From Nitrospiria bacterium (lineage in GTDB: Bacteria > Nitrospirota > Nitrospiria > Nitrospirales > UBA8639): a stretch of 5,504 nt of DNA. This document shows, in pieces, positions 5,186 through 5,504 of this stretch (position 1 is the first letter of the stretch; the number at the start of each line of letters is the position of its first letter). The position numbers and the translations under genes are program-made. The stretch lies in contig JAUIKP010000257.1 in the NCBI GenBank assembly GCA_030430725.1, positions 1-5,504 of the forward strand, read 5' to 3'. A model generated the notes under the pieces. That model made no database searches and had not been told where the DNA came from. It was given only the letters and a program-made list of their open reading frames with translations.

Positions 5186-5504
5186 ATGAGAATCAAGCAC
5201 AGAGTTTCTTTTTTGCGGCACTCAACACCCTTTATCGCGAGAATTTTCTCCCGTCCGGTCTTTCGTTCCGACAGTCTGCCTTCCGTTCTGCTGGTCTGCC
5301 TCTTGTTGGCCATGGTCTTCGGGTGCGATCGAAAAGAAGTGGAATCCACGCCGCCGCCGCCTGAGGTGCTGGTCGCTGAGGTGATACAAAAGGACGTCCC
5401 GATATACGGGGAGTGGGTGGGAACCACCGTCGGGTACGTGGATGCCCAGATTCGTGCCAGAATTCAGGGTTATCTGTTGTCCCGCGATTACACCGAAGGG
5501 TCTG
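5186..5504 (+). CDS. RND efflux periplasmic adaptor (membrane fusion protein), N-terminal part
   Basis: Only the first 106 codons are in the window; the gene continues past the right edge. Adaptors of the AcrA/MexA type bridge an inner-membrane RND pump and an outer-membrane channel to export drugs or other toxic compounds. The N-terminus is basic, with a hydrophobic stretch (residues 34-46) and a lipobox-like VFGC, so Cys47 is probably lipidated. A Pro-rich linker (PPPPE, 56-60) follows. The mature start EVLVAEVIQKDVPIYGEWVG and the segment GYVDAQIRARIQGYLLSRDY (83-102) are typical of this family, the latter leading into the lipoyl/barrel-sandwich domain. The start at 5186 has GGAG ten bases upstream. 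An in-frame ATG at 5135 would give an even longer N-region and has a poorer site. Even from 5186, about 33 residues precede the hydrophobic core, which is long. Pump genes probably follow downstream. Confidence 0.9.
   Translation, partial: MRIKHRVSFLRHSTPFIARIFSRPVFRSDSLPSVLLVCLLLAMVFGCDRKEVESTPPPPEVLVAEVIQKDVPIYGEWVGTTVGYVDAQIRARIQGYLLSRDYTEGS

Overview
The window carries two central-carbon enzymes on the minus strand, glucose-6-phosphate isomerase (pgi, 744-2375) and glucose-6-phosphate dehydrogenase (zwf, 3332-4732). It also has a small minus-strand lipoprotein gene (345-623) and, on the plus strand at the right edge, the start of an RND-type efflux periplasmic adaptor (5186 to the window end). 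The rest is unusually long intergenic DNA with dispersed repeats and inverted repeats. The organism is a bacterium with an outer membrane, judging from the RND adaptor and two lipoprotein signal peptides. The GC-rich intergenic repeats ending in GCCGCTGGCGGC plus a T-run, together with the style of the Zwf and adaptor sequences, remind me of Nitrospira and relatives. That placement is recollection and was not tested.

Layout, left to right: (1) 1-139 is one copy of a repeat family, cut by the window edge. (2) 129-278 (minus) is an unrecognised 49-codon open frame that reads like protein and ends inside the repeat. (3) 345-623 is the small lipoprotein. (4) 668-704 is a long imperfect inverted repeat between the lipoprotein gene and pgi. 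(5) pgi has a good ribosome binding site and a strong sigma70-like promoter (TTGACA-16-TACAAT) about 100 bases upstream. (6) 2501-3331 is a gene-poor gap of about 830 bases. It holds a second, inverted copy of the repeat (2774-2954), which looks like a 181-bp MITE-like element with 16-bp imperfect terminal inverted repeats, plus other palindromes. (7) zwf. (8) 4733-5185 is the divergent region between zwf and the efflux gene. It has two perfect dyads and a possible 25-codon leader ORF with an AGGAGG ribosome binding site.

Pgi interconverts fructose-6-phosphate and glucose-6-phosphate, and Zwf oxidises glucose-6-phosphate to 6-phosphogluconolactone. Together they connect gluconeogenic or glycolytic hexose phosphate to the oxidative pentose phosphate pathway and NADPH production. 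They lie about 950 bases apart and pgi has its own promoter, so they are neighbours by function but probably not one transcript. The efflux gene faces away and is probably the first gene of a separate adaptor/pump operon. I see no clear new biological system. The most interesting material is the modular repeat family, the orphan 49-codon frame and the structured region in front of the efflux operon.
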